Part shown: positions 36,031-48,047 of the stretch, piece by piece
Numbering within the stretch: the first letter of the stretch is position 1
How the letters are laid out: each line of letters starts with the position of its first letter
NCBI GenBank assembly: GCA_024811115.1
Contig: JAKOGH010000395.1
Location: 29,909-93,908, forward strand
DNA from: Terana coerulea
Taxonomy: Eukaryota; Basidiomycota; Agaricomycetes; Polyporales; Phanerochaetaceae
Length of the DNA stretch: 64,000 nt
Direction: 5' to 3'
Translations under genes and position numbers: made by a program
The notes under the pieces: model-generated
What the model was told of the DNA's origin: nothing
Databases searched by the model: none
Seen by the model: the letters and a program-made list of their open reading frames with translations, nothing else

Positions 36031-37155
36031 TTAGAGCTCAACGTGGATAGGCACCTGGTTGCCTTCCTCATCGACTTCGGTATCGACGGGGAGCTACGAA
36101 GCAGGGAAACGAGGGAGGGAGAGCGTTTGGTTAGTATAAGATAGCGCGAGTAAGAAAGCTTGCGCACCTCGCCACACTCGGCGATGACAATATCTTGCTG
36201 GGGCCTGTCATTCGGTCCCTTGGCGACATTCTCTGCAGACGAGACATCAGTAACACCCAGCAGTCGCCGTATGCAAGCTCACGTACCAATAACGGTAACG
36301 ATGTCCATTCCGTCAATAATCTTGCCAAACACGACGTGCTTGCCATCCAACCAGCTGGTCACGACGGTCGTGATGAACTGCAAAGTCAAGGTGAGAAAGC
36401 TGACCAGTTACAGCGTCTACGGTATCACTTACGAATTGAGAGCCTGCAATTGAATGTGAGCGTGGTGTTGACGCGATTAGATTGTTAGAACGTACCGTTA
36501 GTATCTCTGCCTGCGTTAGCCATGGAGAGGAGACCGGGGGTGGTGTGCCGGAGCTTGCTGTGAGGAGAGTGAGATAATCTTACTGCTTCCCAAGAGCAAT
36601 GAAGCTTACAAGTTCTCGTCCGCGAACCTGTCGCCGTAGATAGACTTTCCACCAGTACCATCACCACGGGCTGCATCCGATGAGTCCTCAATCTTCCATT
36701 GGCACCTGTCAAGCGGGACTCACTGAAGTCGCCGCCCTGGATCATGAAGTTCTTGATGACACGGTGGAACTTGGAGCCCTTGTATCCAAAACCAGGCTCG
36801 AGCTGCGTCCCGTCCTTCTTCACACCCGTCGTCAAAGCGCGGAAGTTCTCGACGGTCTTAGGGACAGTCTGTGTCGGATGAAGGTTAGTTCATCCTACGA
36901 CTGAACAAGATGTAAGTACAACGTACGCCGCCGAAGAGACCCATCGTGACTGTAGTCCCGCAATTCAGATGATGCATACGCCTAGCAGACGAACAGGAAA
37001 GACGTACTGCGACCAAGGTTCTCGTCGCCATGCTTGATGTCGAAGTAGACCTTGTGCGTAATCTTGGGACCCTTCGCTGCCTCGACACCTTGGGTGCAGA
37101 AGAGCGCGGCGACGGTAACCAGCAAGAAACCAAGCGTAAGACGACCGAATATCAT
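36031..37155 (-). CDS. CYPB: Cyclophilin B, ER peptidyl-prolyl isomerase ending HVEL
   Basis: Signal peptide [19 protein letters not shown] with cleavage near GVEA, then the cyclophilin fold: [52 protein letters not shown] (catalytic Arg in FHRVI), [34 protein letters not shown] and [15 protein letters not shown]. Secretory-pathway foldase. About seven short introns. The last exon (36031-36093) encodes [20 protein letters not shown], whose final four residues are an HDEL-like retention signal with Val in place of Asp. The Met at 37155 is chosen over 37197 because it begins the hydrophobic signal directly. Confidence 0.93.
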
Positions 37156-37280
37156 TTTGGCGGGATGAGAGGAAGGGTGAAGAGCAGACGTGCTCATTAG
37201 TTACTTTAATACTTACCTACGTGTCCTGTGGAATTGATGGGAGGCACGGGTTATATAATAATAATTGTACTCTTCATACA

Positions 37281-37352
37281 AGCAACTTGGCGCAGGGTAG
37301 CGCGCGGGGCTCATAACCCCGAGGTCGCTGGATCGAAACCAGCAGTTGCTAT
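37281..37352 (+). tRNA. Initiator tRNA-Met (CAU)
   Basis: The acceptor stem AGCAACT pairs with AGTTGCT, with A as discriminator. The D arm is GCGC/GCGC, the anticodon stem GGGG/CCCC carries loop CTCATAA (anticodon CAT), and the T loop is ATCGAAA. The A1:U72 end pair, G-C run in the anticodon stem and the A54/A60-type T loop are eukaryotic initiator marks. No intron. A T-run terminator follows near 37371. Confidence 0.92.
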
Positions 37353-37713
37353 GATTTGGTAGGACAGAATGCTTTTTATTATTATTCACGTCGAAGCGTT
37401 TCTATAGCTTCGTAATATGGCATCTGAGTCTTGAGATATGGCTGCCTTATGACATATAACATGTGTGTTGGGCCATATCTAATATCTACAAATTACAATT
37501 TTGCTCTAGTCTCAGGCTGTGGGGGAGTCTCTTGTTAACGTCGGCTTAGCCATGTCGCCAAGCATACCAGGCTCCAGCGATAAAAACACGAAATCCGATC
37601 TATAGTATGTACCGCAAGCGACCCTGGCCCCCGACAACCTAAGGTATCCAAGGACGGAGTGTCAGGCGAGAGTTCAATGAGCATCAAGAGAGAGGCATAT
37701 CATTGGTATTCGT
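37353..37713. other. Intergenic between tRNA-iMet and RRP4
   Basis: It has AT-rich sequence after the tRNA with a pol III-type T run and the RRP4 3' flank. Nothing else seen. Confidence 0.5.
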
Positions 37714-38987
37714 CTACTGATGCGTAGTAACAGCAGCAACTAGCGCAGCCCCCACGTCTTCCTGCAGCAATTCCTTCACATCGCATTCCTGTTCTACGGC
37801 CCACTCATACGCCTCAAGCAGCACCACGTCGGTCAAGGGCGTGAAGTGCGCTGCGAGCACCCGGATGATATTGCTCACACGTGCTATCGCTGTGCGCGTT
37901 GAGTCGTCAATGTCCTGCCAGAAGACATGTCAGCGCTGAACCGCCGCAACGGAAGAGGCGAAGACCAACGTCATTGCGATTCGAGTACACAGCTTCTGCG
38001 TCGAAGCCCTCCTCGCCCTCTTGATCGCTCGCTTTCACATGCTTGCTCACCCAGACAAAACCGTTTAGCCCGAGGATGAGATCGACGCCACATGGCAGGG
38101 CAGTGAAATGTGATTTCAGACGACGAATCAGCGCCGGCGGTACGACCACCAGCTGGCCATTCCGCAGCTGCGATGATGTAAGAGGCGAATGTCGAGACAC
38201 AGTGCGCAGGGCTGACCTTTCCGTATCGAAGCGACCTCGTGTGAAGCGACATTGCACCGTCGGCAAAAACGCCTGGACTTCGGCGACGAGCAGATCGCCT
38301 TCTTCAAAGAACGTCCGCATCTGCAGCTCATCGCTCTCGAGCTTCCTGCGCTGGTGTAAAATTTAGCAGCGGCACGCTGCACGTAAATTGCGACCCCATA
38401 CTTGTACACCGCCAGGAAGATTGACCGAGGAGAGCATGAGGACTGCGTCCTGCCGCCCGCCTGCGTCGACCTTCCATCGTCTTGGTTGGACCTAGGCCGA
38501 TCGTGAGCGGGCGGTAGCACGATGCGATCGAAGCAACATACCTCGGTTATGCGCCCGACAACCAAGTCACCGACCTCCGGGTTATACCTGCGGTTATCAG
38601 TTGGGAGGGGAAAGGCTACTGAAACTGAGCGCCTACCGCGTGCGGACGGCGCGCACGGAGATGAGCTTGTTCACCCGCTCTACGGTACCTGCGACAGAGG
38701 CGATGACCTCCTCGTTGTCAACGAAAGTTCCATGTCCTCTGTAGCAGCGGCGGGTTAGGCTCCGCGCCGCGGGGGCGCGGCAGGGCAGGTCGTGCTTACC
38801 GCATGAACGAATGGGACGACGTCAGGGACTCGCCTGGGCACGTGAGGCGGCTGCCGGTTGCCAAATCTTCGTCGTCGAGGTCGAGGTCCATGTCGTCCTC
38901 GTCCTCGACCGCCTGTGGATGGCGACGGCCTGCGCTATGCCTATACAAGTCGTCCGGTGGCGCAGAGAAGGACGCAAAGGTGAGCAT
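37714..38987 (-). CDS. RRP4: Exosome complex subunit RRP4
   Basis: RRP4 is a cap subunit of the RNA exosome, carrying S1 and KH RNA-binding domains. Start MLTFASFSAPPDDLYRH at 38987; acidic N-terminus; GHGTFVDNEEVIASVAGTVERVNKLISVR; S1 strands YNPEVGDLVVGRITEV, RWKVDAGGRQDAVLMLSSVNLPGG; LESDELQMRTFFEEGDLLVAEVQ; then after the A5 run (38265-38269 on plus) the frame is off by one. With six A the reading is AFFADGAMSLHTRSLRYGKLRNG, exactly the family. The KH region LILGLNGFVWVSKHV follows and the protein ends VAAVTTHQ. Five or so introns. The start lies near the divergent Ser/Pro-rich gene, sharing a promoter region. Confidence 0.92.
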
Positions 38988-39528
38988 TTTGATGCTGGAT
39001 GGCGGCGGAGAAGAACTCGTGGTTGCCTTTCACGGACGGGTTTGTTTGGCAACGGCCTCTGAACCTAACAAAGACCCCGAGGACCGCTTCGGCCGGCGGC
39101 TTAGGATGTCTCGGGGGTTCTATTTTTGAGATGATAGCCGCCGATGCACAGAGTCGGGAGTCGGGACGCTGTGAAAACTTGGCTCATGCGCCGAGACCTG
39201 CGCGCTGCGACGCCTCGTATGTCATCGTCTATCGCTATTGCAACCCTCGGCCTCGCCGCGTCGCCGTCCTGCTCAACGAACGCCGCAATAAACACTCTTT
39301 TAGGCCAATGTATGTGCTGATGACGATCGTGATCCACTTTAGAAAGCAGGTTGACAGGCAGCTCGCTCTGCACTGCCCGAAGCCAGCCAGCATCGAAGGC
39401 GGGTCGACGGAACCAAATGTGCCCAAGCATGCCGCACTTCTGATTGGCTGCGCCCTTTTCAGGAGGCGTATGGACTCGGTCTGCATGTAGCCCCTGTCTC
39501 GCAGCCTTATAACCCTCTCCCGACCACC
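38988..39528. other. Divergent promoter region of RRP4 and the Ser/Pro-rich gene
   Basis: 541 bp between two outward-facing starts, with a CT-rich stretch (TCTCCTTG..CTCTCTCG) at the plus-strand start. No further gene seen. Confidence 0.5.
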
Positions 39529-42348
39529 ATGTCCTCCTTGTCGTCTCTCTCGTCGCCATCGCCCTCCCCGTCCGGAATGGACGTCCTCTACCTCCCCTCG
39601 CAAGCCGCCGACGCCATCCCCCGCGTCCCCGCGCTCTCCGTCGGCGACTTCGAGAAACTCGTCTCGGACGCGTTCCGCCTCCCGACGCCCACTCTCGCCC
39701 TCACCCCCGCGTCCCCTCCCACCGCAGGTCCTCGCAACAGAGTCTCTCAGAGCGGCCGAACAATAGCCGCCAGCTACTTCGATGATGCCGACTCCGACGA
39801 GCGGGGCCATCTGCTCAAGGGCATCCCCTCGCACGTCTCCCTGCGACCAAGGTCTCAGTCCTTCAGCACATTTATCGCCCAGCGGGCTGCCGCCGACACC
39901 GCATCCTCGCACCCAGAACCCGCGTCGCGCCCCAGCGTCGCAAGACGGGTGCTGAAGAGTCTCCGCACTCGCGCCTCCGCGCTCGTCCTCCGGCCCGCGA
40001 CCATCCCAGCCCACCCGCCGAATGGCAGAGACACCCCGCCGTCGCTCATAACCCTTCTCCGGCGCGCACATCAACCTCAACGGCAACGGCTAGGCCGCCT
40101 TCCACCTCCACCGTGCTCTCCGCCTCCCCTAACCTGTCGCAGCGCCGCCCCTTCCCGTCTCACTCAGACGAGGACTTGCATCTGGACGGCGAAGTCGAGG
40201 TTGAGAGTCAAGCTCGGAAACGTCGCCACAGAGCCACCTCTCTGCCTCTCAACGTCCTCAAGATCCCTCAGCGGCTCGCCCGTGCAAGCGAGGATGGCCG
40301 TCGCCCGCCTAGCAAGGTATCCTGGATCTCTCACAGCAAGAGTTCCGTCTCGACGCTTGTCGGGGAGATCGCCTCGCCTCGACGCAGTTCTCTATCCACG
40401 CGTCCCCGCTCCCCTTCGCAGCCACCCGTTCCATCCTCTCCACTGCGTATTCACACTCGTCTGCCCGCCATGGCCAAGTCTCGCTCCTTCTCCCTGCTGT
40501 CGTCGAGGCGTGACCGGAGGCCCTCGATGTCCAACTCTCTCATCAGCCCTCCGATGTCGCCGAAAGGTGTTTCCACCAGTCTAGGCCTTGAGTTTGACGA
40601 CGGGGAGGATCCGGCATTCTTCATGAATCCCAGGAGTGCCCCGCCAGTGCCCACATCGCCGAGCATGTACGCTCAAGATCTGTGGCGCTCGGATGACGAG
40701 GAACTGGACATGAACCCTCCTGCGTACGTCTTCGGCCGTGAGCGGAGGGGCAGTATTGATTCAGTGCATTCTCAGGTACGCCGTTACGACCTGCTCATGA
40801 TCTAGTTCTAATACGTTGTGACTAGGCAAGCATGAAGTCATCCTCCAGCTTTGCCGAGCGAATCTCCCAGGCCATTCCCCGCTCCTTGAAGCTGAGCAAG
40901 ATGCGGTCCCGCTCGAAGCTCAACCTCTCCGTCGTCACCAACTCATCTGCCGAATCGACGCCGTCGTCGCTTGGCACCATTGAGTCCTTCTCGAGTCGTG
41001 GATCGCTCCCTCCAACCCCTCACACGCCGTCGTTCCCTGGGTTCTCCTCCAGTCATAGTCCGAGCATCGACGAGCGGGCAGATGCCATAGCCATGGGCCG
41101 TGTCCTCACCCCGGAAGATGACCCCTTTGCGAAGAACGACATCGAGGTGCCTGCGGAGCGCGGACGAGCATCGGCGGTGTTCGAGGACCGCTCCGAGTCG
41201 CCCACACTTTCGAAAAAGGCCTGGACCGACTGGAAGGCACAGCAGAGGTTGGTCAGGAAGGCGTCCGGTGGCAGCGGCCATGTGCACACGGGTAGCGGCG
41301 ACACGGTCACACCTCTCCCCGGCGATGTGGAGCCAGCCAACCTCGACGCGTCTGCCAGCGACGCGTGGGCGCATCAGCAGAAAGCCTTCGTGTTCCCGCC
41401 GCGAGACCGTTCCTCTCAGTGCTCTCAGCGCTCACGCAGCTCGTCGCTCACGCCCTATCACGAGTGGTCTCCCGTTGCGTTTCGATCCGCCCATGCGCTG
41501 CCGCATACAGCCGACGTCCAGGCGCATGCAATCCCTCTGCCCGCCTCTCCGACGCATTCGAGGCGCTCCTCTGCGTTGCCGCTGTCGCCCGGCCCTCCGC
41601 CGGCCGTGCCTCTACCTCCGAGCCCGACATCCTCTGAGTCGATCATTGCTGGACCCTCGACCATTCGACCCCGCCTGTCAAAGCGGATGTTTCAGCCCCC
41701 GTCGTCTATAGAGAGAGGGACCCTGCTGAGCTTTGAGCGTGCTCCGCCACCCTTCCCCATGACAGACCTTCCCGGCCCCTCTCTCCTGTCGGTCATCGAG
41801 ACTGTGCGGTCTGATGTCATGTGCTCCCCCACGCCTGGGGACACCCAGGGACGGTTGGTTGTCTCAAGCGACCTGGCCGCAACCTCCGCAAGGCTTTGGT
41901 CCGGCGCTGGACGACTTGGTGTTCGAGCAAGACTGGGAGAAGACCGTGCGGGCTGCAAAGCAGCTGCCGGGACACCAGCCGAGGTATGCTTCCTCATGTT
42001 TCTGCGCTGCGTTACAACGCTCACCGTTCGCTGCTACAGCACTCGAAACCTGTTTCCGCGCCGCCATCGTCGCCGAGACAAGTGGCATCCGTTCCCCGCG
42101 TGCGGCCACGCGCCGCCGTCCGCGCTTCCCACTCGGATTCCGCCCTCCGCACGCGCGCGATGCTGCACGCCGCCGCGGACGCGCCTGTCCGCTCGCTGTC
42201 GCACCGCGCGCCGCCCCGCCGCGGCTTGCGCGAGACGCTTGCGGAGATTCGAGCGCGGTGGGAGGGCGACGTGTCGCGCTCGACGGCGTTCTACAGCGCG
42301 CGGTCCAGCGTGGCGTCAAGTATCTCGGATGCCGTCGCGCCTCCCTAA
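39529..42348 (+). CDS. Large Ser/Pro-rich disordered protein, unknown function
   Basis: It starts MSSLSSLSSPSPSPSG, has PALSVGDFEKLVSDAFRLP near the N-terminus, basic/Ser stretches (RRVLKSLRTRAS), repeated Ser-Pro and Pro-x-x-Pro motifs that resemble kinase or SH3-ligand sites, ASPNLSQRRPFPSHSDEDLH, DDGEDPAFFMNPRSAPP, an exon from ASMKSSSSFAERISQ, and a last exon ending SSVASSISDAVAPP. Apparent length is about 900 aa. Frames change at 40034-40037 (C4, one short) and 41848-41850 (GGG, one long); between them the coding bias is continuous, and FVFEQDWEKTVRAAKQLPG after the second fits in the corrected frame. No domain recognised; a cytoskeletal or signalling scaffold is a guess. Confidence 0.6.
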
Positions 42349-44019
42349 CGCTTGGTCGCTGTCCCGGCTGCACTCAGATCGCACCGTCAAGGTGGTTGCA
42401 TGATTAATGCCCGTTTTGACTTTGACAGACTTTCTAGATTATACCTATATATCCGCTCCCTGTAGCGGCGCGCCACCGTTCGTTTGCATTGCTTCTTTCC
42501 CCGTTCTTTGTGCACTCACCTTCTTCCTCCTTTGTTTTCTGTCTGTCTTGCGCTGTCAGGACTCATTCGTTCTTTCAACCCCGTTTTCGACGTTCCGTCG
42601 GTTTTGTAATAACACCTGTATTATCACCGTTGTTTGTCCTCTACAACCACATCCTGTACTACCTCTTATTCACATGCGCGCATGAACTGTCTCTCTACTT
42701 GACTATTAGCTATAGTATATCATCGTACTCTCTACTGCTGTAGCCTCCTCACCTGCAAATACATCCTCACGTACACCTACGTTTTTTTCTTTTTTTACTC
42801 CAAATTTATATCTGTTGTATACACCTACGTTGCAGTCGAGGCTCGGTCGAAAGGACTAAGTTCTTGGAGACCGTGGGCTTGCGACGTGTGTCGTCCTCGC
42901 TTATGTGATCGACCCTGCCGACGGCCCGACGGATGCCAAATAAGGAGAGGGCGGACCCACGTGGTAACAGCGCTTTGCCTCGCCAAATTGTGGTGGCGCT
43001 CCGCCGAGTCCTTTCGAACTCTCTTCCCTACTTACAGTGCTACTTGCCTCAAGCTTACCCCTCCCTCGTTGGTCGCGGACAGGACACGACTTTTAAAGCA
43101 GACTGGGAGGGCTGCGAGCGTCAAGACTCACCCGGCATCGCACGTACAATCCGCCCACTCGCCTGGTCGTGCACTTGCACACCGTACATTCGTTCTTGAA
43201 CAACTCGAAGACTACCGTCTGGCCATCCTCGTCGCGAACACCTTCATGATGGCTTCGATGTAATCGACGACCGAGGACGGGCGAGAGCAAAAGTGCGCGC
43301 ATACAGTCTGCATATACGGGCGTTCGCTTACCCCAGACCGTTAGTTAACCACTTCTTGAACGCGCGGCCGTTTCTTCTTCTCTTGGCCAACCAGGCCAAG
43401 GCTGCAGAAATATATTACTCAAGATCGCGTTTCATCACTGCCTGCAGCGAGTTGTACTGGTGTAGCTGGCCTTAATCACACGCAGACAGTCTGAGCAGGT
43501 CCCAGGTGAGTGACCTGTCCGTCGTCACGTAGAGTTACACTGAATTGTGCATACATAGGAAACCGTAGATTCTCCCTTATGCTTCACCACTGGTGCTGGA
43601 CGCGTTCACTCAGCGACGCGGCCATGAAGCGCTCGGCGAAGAACGCCGAGAAGTCGTCCTTTTCGTCTTCGTCAGCCAATTATCACGCACCACCGCAGCT
43701 CTAAATCGACAAAGCGACACAGCAAGGCGCATACAAGATATCGTCACACTCTGAGCGGTAGAGTGGTGGGATGATCGCTGACCAAGCATGCACATTGGCC
43801 CCCTGGGACTTCACAGTAACCTGCATTCGTGAGTCGGGCTGATGACGGCCGACTGCTACATTGCTCTTACGTCGCATGGCAGCTCAGGAACTCCGAGGGC
43901 AACGACGCCGAACATTGAAGCTCAGTTCGCCAATATAAGGCCCACCGTGGTGCCTTGGCTGTACCCTCAGATCCCACATATTCGACGTGTCTTGCGAAGC
44001 CACCCATCATCTACTCAAC
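42349..44019. other. Intergenic, nothing recognised
   Basis: T-rich 3' flank of the previous gene (T runs at 42780-42800) and a region of short overlapping frames at 42886-43700 without domains. The TATA-like TATAAGG at 43934 belongs to the first SDR array copy. Confidence 0.45.
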
Positions 44020-45268
44020 ATGGTAAACCCTGGCATCTCCGGACTCCTTTCCGAACAAGTGAGCCGCGTGCCTCCCGTCCTGCAAGCGGACCTCGCGGGG
44101 AAGACGGTCGTGGTCACGGGGGCGAACACCGGGATCGGGTACGAGGCGTTGGCGCACTTTGCGCGGATGAAGCCCGCGAGGTTGATTCCTGGCGTGCAGG
44201 AGCGAGACGAAAGGGCGCGCGGCTCTCGAAAGTGGGTGTGAGAGCCTCATGTCGCGCTCCGGGAGCTGAGTGACCGCGTTCTAGAGCTCGCCGAGGCGAC
44301 AGGGTACGCGGCTGAATTGCAGCTCCTCGACGCAGGTGACTTTGCATCTGTGGTTGCGTTCGCGGGCAGACTGAAGGATGACCCTGTGGACATCCTCGTC
44401 GCGAATGCCGCTGTCATCCTGTCAAACTACACTACGACTAAGGACGGCTGGGAGCAACTGTGCGTTCATTGAATCCGCATTTCTGTTGATATATATTGAG
44501 AGCGCACCTCATAGCCTCCAGGTCAATCACCTGTCAACCGCTCTGCTTGCCCTTCTGCTTGTTCCGAATATGCTAAAGGCCGCACAAATACGCAACACGA
44601 AACCACGGCTGGTCATTGTTTGCAGCGACATACACTTCTTCACCTCCTTCCCTGAAGATGTCCTCTCCCAACCGAGCATATTGAAGAAGCTGTCTGACGC
44701 CGAATATAGCACCCCCAAGGTTATGAGTTACCGCTACCACGATACCAAGCGTCAGCCCATGCCTCGTTCATCTATGCCAGCTGAACGCTAACACCAGCAC
44801 GTTACTATTAGTCCTCAACGTCCTTTTCACGCGTGCCTTGGCGAATCACCTCCCCAACACCAGCCCGCTCATCCCGACCACCGCGAACCCAGGCTTCTGC
44901 TTGTCCGAAATCGGGCGGTCGGCACCACTGAGCCAGCGGCTCATGGTGGGGCTCGCGGGCCCCCTCGTGGGCCGCACGCCGGAGCAGGGCGCGCGCCAGT
45001 ACATCTGGGCGGCGCTCGGGCCAGATGGGAAGGACGGCGAGCACGTGCGGCATCTGCGCGGTGCGTATGTCTCGCTCGCGGCTGTGCGGGAGCCGAGCGA
45101 CTTCGTGATCAGCAAGGTGGGGTACGAGGCGCAGGAGAGGATATGGGTACGTCTCCTCGCTTTTCTCGGATATCAGCCCTCGTCTGAATCCTCATTGCAG
45201 GAGGAAACTATCGACGTTTTGGCGGACGCGTGTCCCGGATGCGCGCAAGATTGTCGCGGAGCATTTCT
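44020..45268 (+). pseudogene. Retinol-dehydrogenase-like SDR, array copy A (two lesions)
   Basis: Start MVNPGISGLLSEQV; cofactor loop [12 protein letters not shown], then a frameshift at CC 44188-44189 inside LIL-ACRSETKGRAALE; YAAELQLLDAGDFASVV, VANAAVILSNY (NAA motif), [16 protein letters not shown], the active site [50 protein letters not shown]. The end (TIDVLADACPG) is out of frame; the paralog end with stop at 45266-45268 needs a one-base removal that is not in a homopolymer. The exon/intron plan equals copies B-D. This is the most diverged and most damaged copy; a real decaying gene or sequence error, or both. Confidence 0.65.
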
Positions 45269-46122
45269 AAACGCTGTAGAAGGTACTGGCTGTGATTGTT
45301 TGGCACTTTGAGGCTTCATGTTGTCCGCCCATGCTCTGCGTCTGGCTTGAATAGATATACATATTAAATCTCGGAACCTTGCTTGTCGGCGGCGGAAAAG
45401 CCAGCTCCCTGTGGCTCAATCATAACAGCAGAATGGAACAATGTACACGATGGGACTCGAGTAAGTCTCATTGGTTTGCTAGCTGAACTCTGCTGAAGCC
45501 TGGCGTAGCAGGAGACCACTCAGATACAGGCTAGCCTCTTCTTGGGCAAATAAAATCAGAGACTCGACACGGGGCGCTCACGCGCAGGTCGGCTACCGCG
45601 TCCCGCGTCTGATGGCTTGTTGCGCCACAATCCTGTTCTGCGAATCCCCGTTCACATTCCCGCGACCCGGGGTATAGGTTGAGCGCTCACTAGATCTCTT
45701 TGCAGGTCCCTGACGCCGGAGACTCTGCCAACTGACTAGACGTGAGTCCTCCTGTGACTATTTATCCGACCACTGACGTTCACGATACCTGAGAATACCA
45801 CAAGTTGCGTGCTGTGACCAGTGCTCGCGTCTACAGACACGGAAATGCAGCAGTCAAGCCATCACATCGAGCTGAACTTTACAATGCTCGGCGGACATCT
45901 GTGCATAGTTCAGATCTTCGAGGTGGCGCGGGTTATACGCATGCTCGAGCACAACTGCTGAACGCTAGTGGTGATCTTGACAGCTCTACTCGGCCGCCAC
46001 AGAGCAGGCAATCAGCTGGTCGGCCCGAGCTCAGAGCTGCCTGGCAATGGATAAAAGGGTGTGGTCCAGATTCACTATTGTGGAGAAATTGACCCCTCAC
46101 TCTACCGCCCAGATCTTCAGAC
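45269..46122. other. Intergenic between SDR copies A and B
   Basis: Nothing recognised besides a TATA-like ATAAAAG at 46051-46057 about 70 bp before copy B. Confidence 0.45.
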
Positions 46123-47362
46123 ATGGGCAAGGCTCTTTGGCAGTACTTCGTTCTCTCGCAATGGATCAAGCTGGTGCCGGTTCTCTCAGCTGACCTTACG
46201 GGCAAGGCGGTACTAGTCACCGGAGCCAATACTGGCATTGGCTTAGAAACGGCGAAGCACTTCGCGAGGATGAAACCGGCGAGGTTGATTATTGCGTGCA
46301 GAAGCGAGGAGCGGGGGCGCGGCGCACTTGAACGTGAGTAGTTGTGCCGTTGACGCGCCGCATGATCCTTCAATTGACGTGTTGGTTTGCAGATATCGCG
46401 GAGGACACTGGTTATGCTGCAGAGCTGCAGCTGGTCGATCTCAGCGACTTTGCATCAGTTGTCGCCTTTGCGGACCGGTTGAAGGATGATCCTTTGGATA
46501 TACTTGTACTGAACGCTGCAGTAACGCAGCATGAGCATATTGCGACAAAGGATGGCTGGGAACAAATGTATGTGACTTTTTAAGGCTTCCGATTTCAGTG
46601 CCGATCCAATTATATCACCGTAGCCTTCAGGTCAACCATCTCTCGACAGCTCTTCTGGCACTCCGTTTCCTGTCCAACATGGACAAAGCCTCCCAATTGC
46701 ACAACACGCGGTCCCGTCTGGTCATCGTCACCAGCGAATTGCATTTCTTTACACAGTTTACCGAGGATCTCGTGTCTACTGCTGGGATTATCAACACTCT
46801 CAACACCTTGTCCAAGCCGGAGAACATCGCTAACCGGTATAATGACACGAAGTGTACGCTCAACCTCTCATTATATGCGCATACACCTCACTTCGTACCC
46901 TTCGATTCAGTGATGAATGTCATGTTTACCAGAGCCTTCGCGGAACATCTGCAGGCATCGACGCCAGTGATACCCACAACGGTTAACCCCGGCTTTTGCT
47001 TTCAGAGCTGCGCCGGTCCTTGCCCTGGAAGCAGCAGATTCGGATGTCAATTATGGACCGCTTTGTGGGCCGCACAGCCGAAGAAGGCGCACGCCAGCTG
47101 ATCTGGGCAGCCTTGGGCCCCGATGGCAAGGACGGCGAGCATGTGCGACATCTCCGGGGGCGTATGTGTCGACGGCGGAGGTGCACGAGCCGAGTGACTA
47201 TGCGATCAGCAAGGAGGGCTATGAAGTGCAGGAGAGGATCTGGGTACGTGTTTCCATTGACTGACGATGAAGGTGGGCTGACATTGTTGGCAGCAAGAAA
47301 CGATTGACATTTTAGCAGACGTATCACCCGACGTGCGCACAATTGTGCAGCAGTACCTCTGA
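46123..47362 (+). CDS. Retinol-dehydrogenase-like SDR, array copy B (two one-base deletions)
   Basis: Start [103 protein letters not shown]; the active site [27 protein letters not shown] base is missing near 46999 and another in G5 at 47156-47160, where the paralogs continue LSELRRSL and RGAYVS. The end is [20 protein letters not shown], stop 47360-47362. With both bases restored the gene is complete and very close to copies C and D. Confidence 0.75.
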
Positions 47363-48047
47363 CTCATATCTAATTATCTCTTTGCTGGAGTGGATTGATA
47401 ACAAGTCGCGGCACACCATTTTTCCAGATTATGTGCATGCATCAAGAGCACGACAGCGCATTCCGTCTTTGATTCGTCTTTGACTCGGCTCTATGGTATC
47501 GTTCGGGGCTCTGCTATGGAGATTTGTAGATCCAGGAAAGATTAAGACGCTCATGGAATTTCCAGGCTTCAAAACGAGCTATTTGCAATCAAAGTGCGTC
47601 GGCCCATGGTTTGCAACAAGTCCCACGTCGGCGACATCTCCCGTACTTGGTGCGTATGTATGTGCCGCACAGTCGTTTTATCGGTCGGCTCACAGGGAGA
47701 CCAGACCGGATGTTAAAGACATATTTGACCTCATGCTGATGAATGTACCTGGCCGGCTTCACGCGTTCTCCCTCGGACTAGTCTTCGGATGGAAATATGC
47801 GTAAACTCAATTATAGCGGTGCGAGATGCAAGCCCATCTCAGCCTGCCGCTTGCCGCGCGCCACACGTACGTCGCCCCATGTATGCTCGGCACAAGCTTC
47901 CTTTGCCGTCTGCCGGCCACCGTACGCGTACTTGGCGTGAGTCATGCGAACTTTGCAATCCGAATCCCCAACGCATGGGGACTATAAGGAGGGGTCAGTG
48001 AATCTGCAGAGACCCACGCATCACATCCTTCACGCAACTGGTGGCTT
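47363..48047. other. Intergenic between SDR copies B and C
   Basis: It contains an open frame of about 103 codons at 47493-47804, with a hydrophobic start (MVSFGALLWRFVDPGK) but no domain and no support; possibly chance. TATA-like TATAAGG at 47983 precedes copy C. Confidence 0.45.

Noticed and set aside
37261..37400. tRNA-iMet as elongator Met
   Set aside because: The T-loop ATCGAAA and G:C-run anticodon stem identify the initiator form.
42780..42800. T-rich tract as pol III terminator
   Set aside because: No tRNA or other pol III gene precedes it; more likely a 3' flank composition feature.
47493..47804. A 103-codon gene between SDR copies B and C
   Set aside because: Hydrophobic start only; no homology, no introns, and its position in the copy B to C spacer has no counterpart elsewhere in the array.
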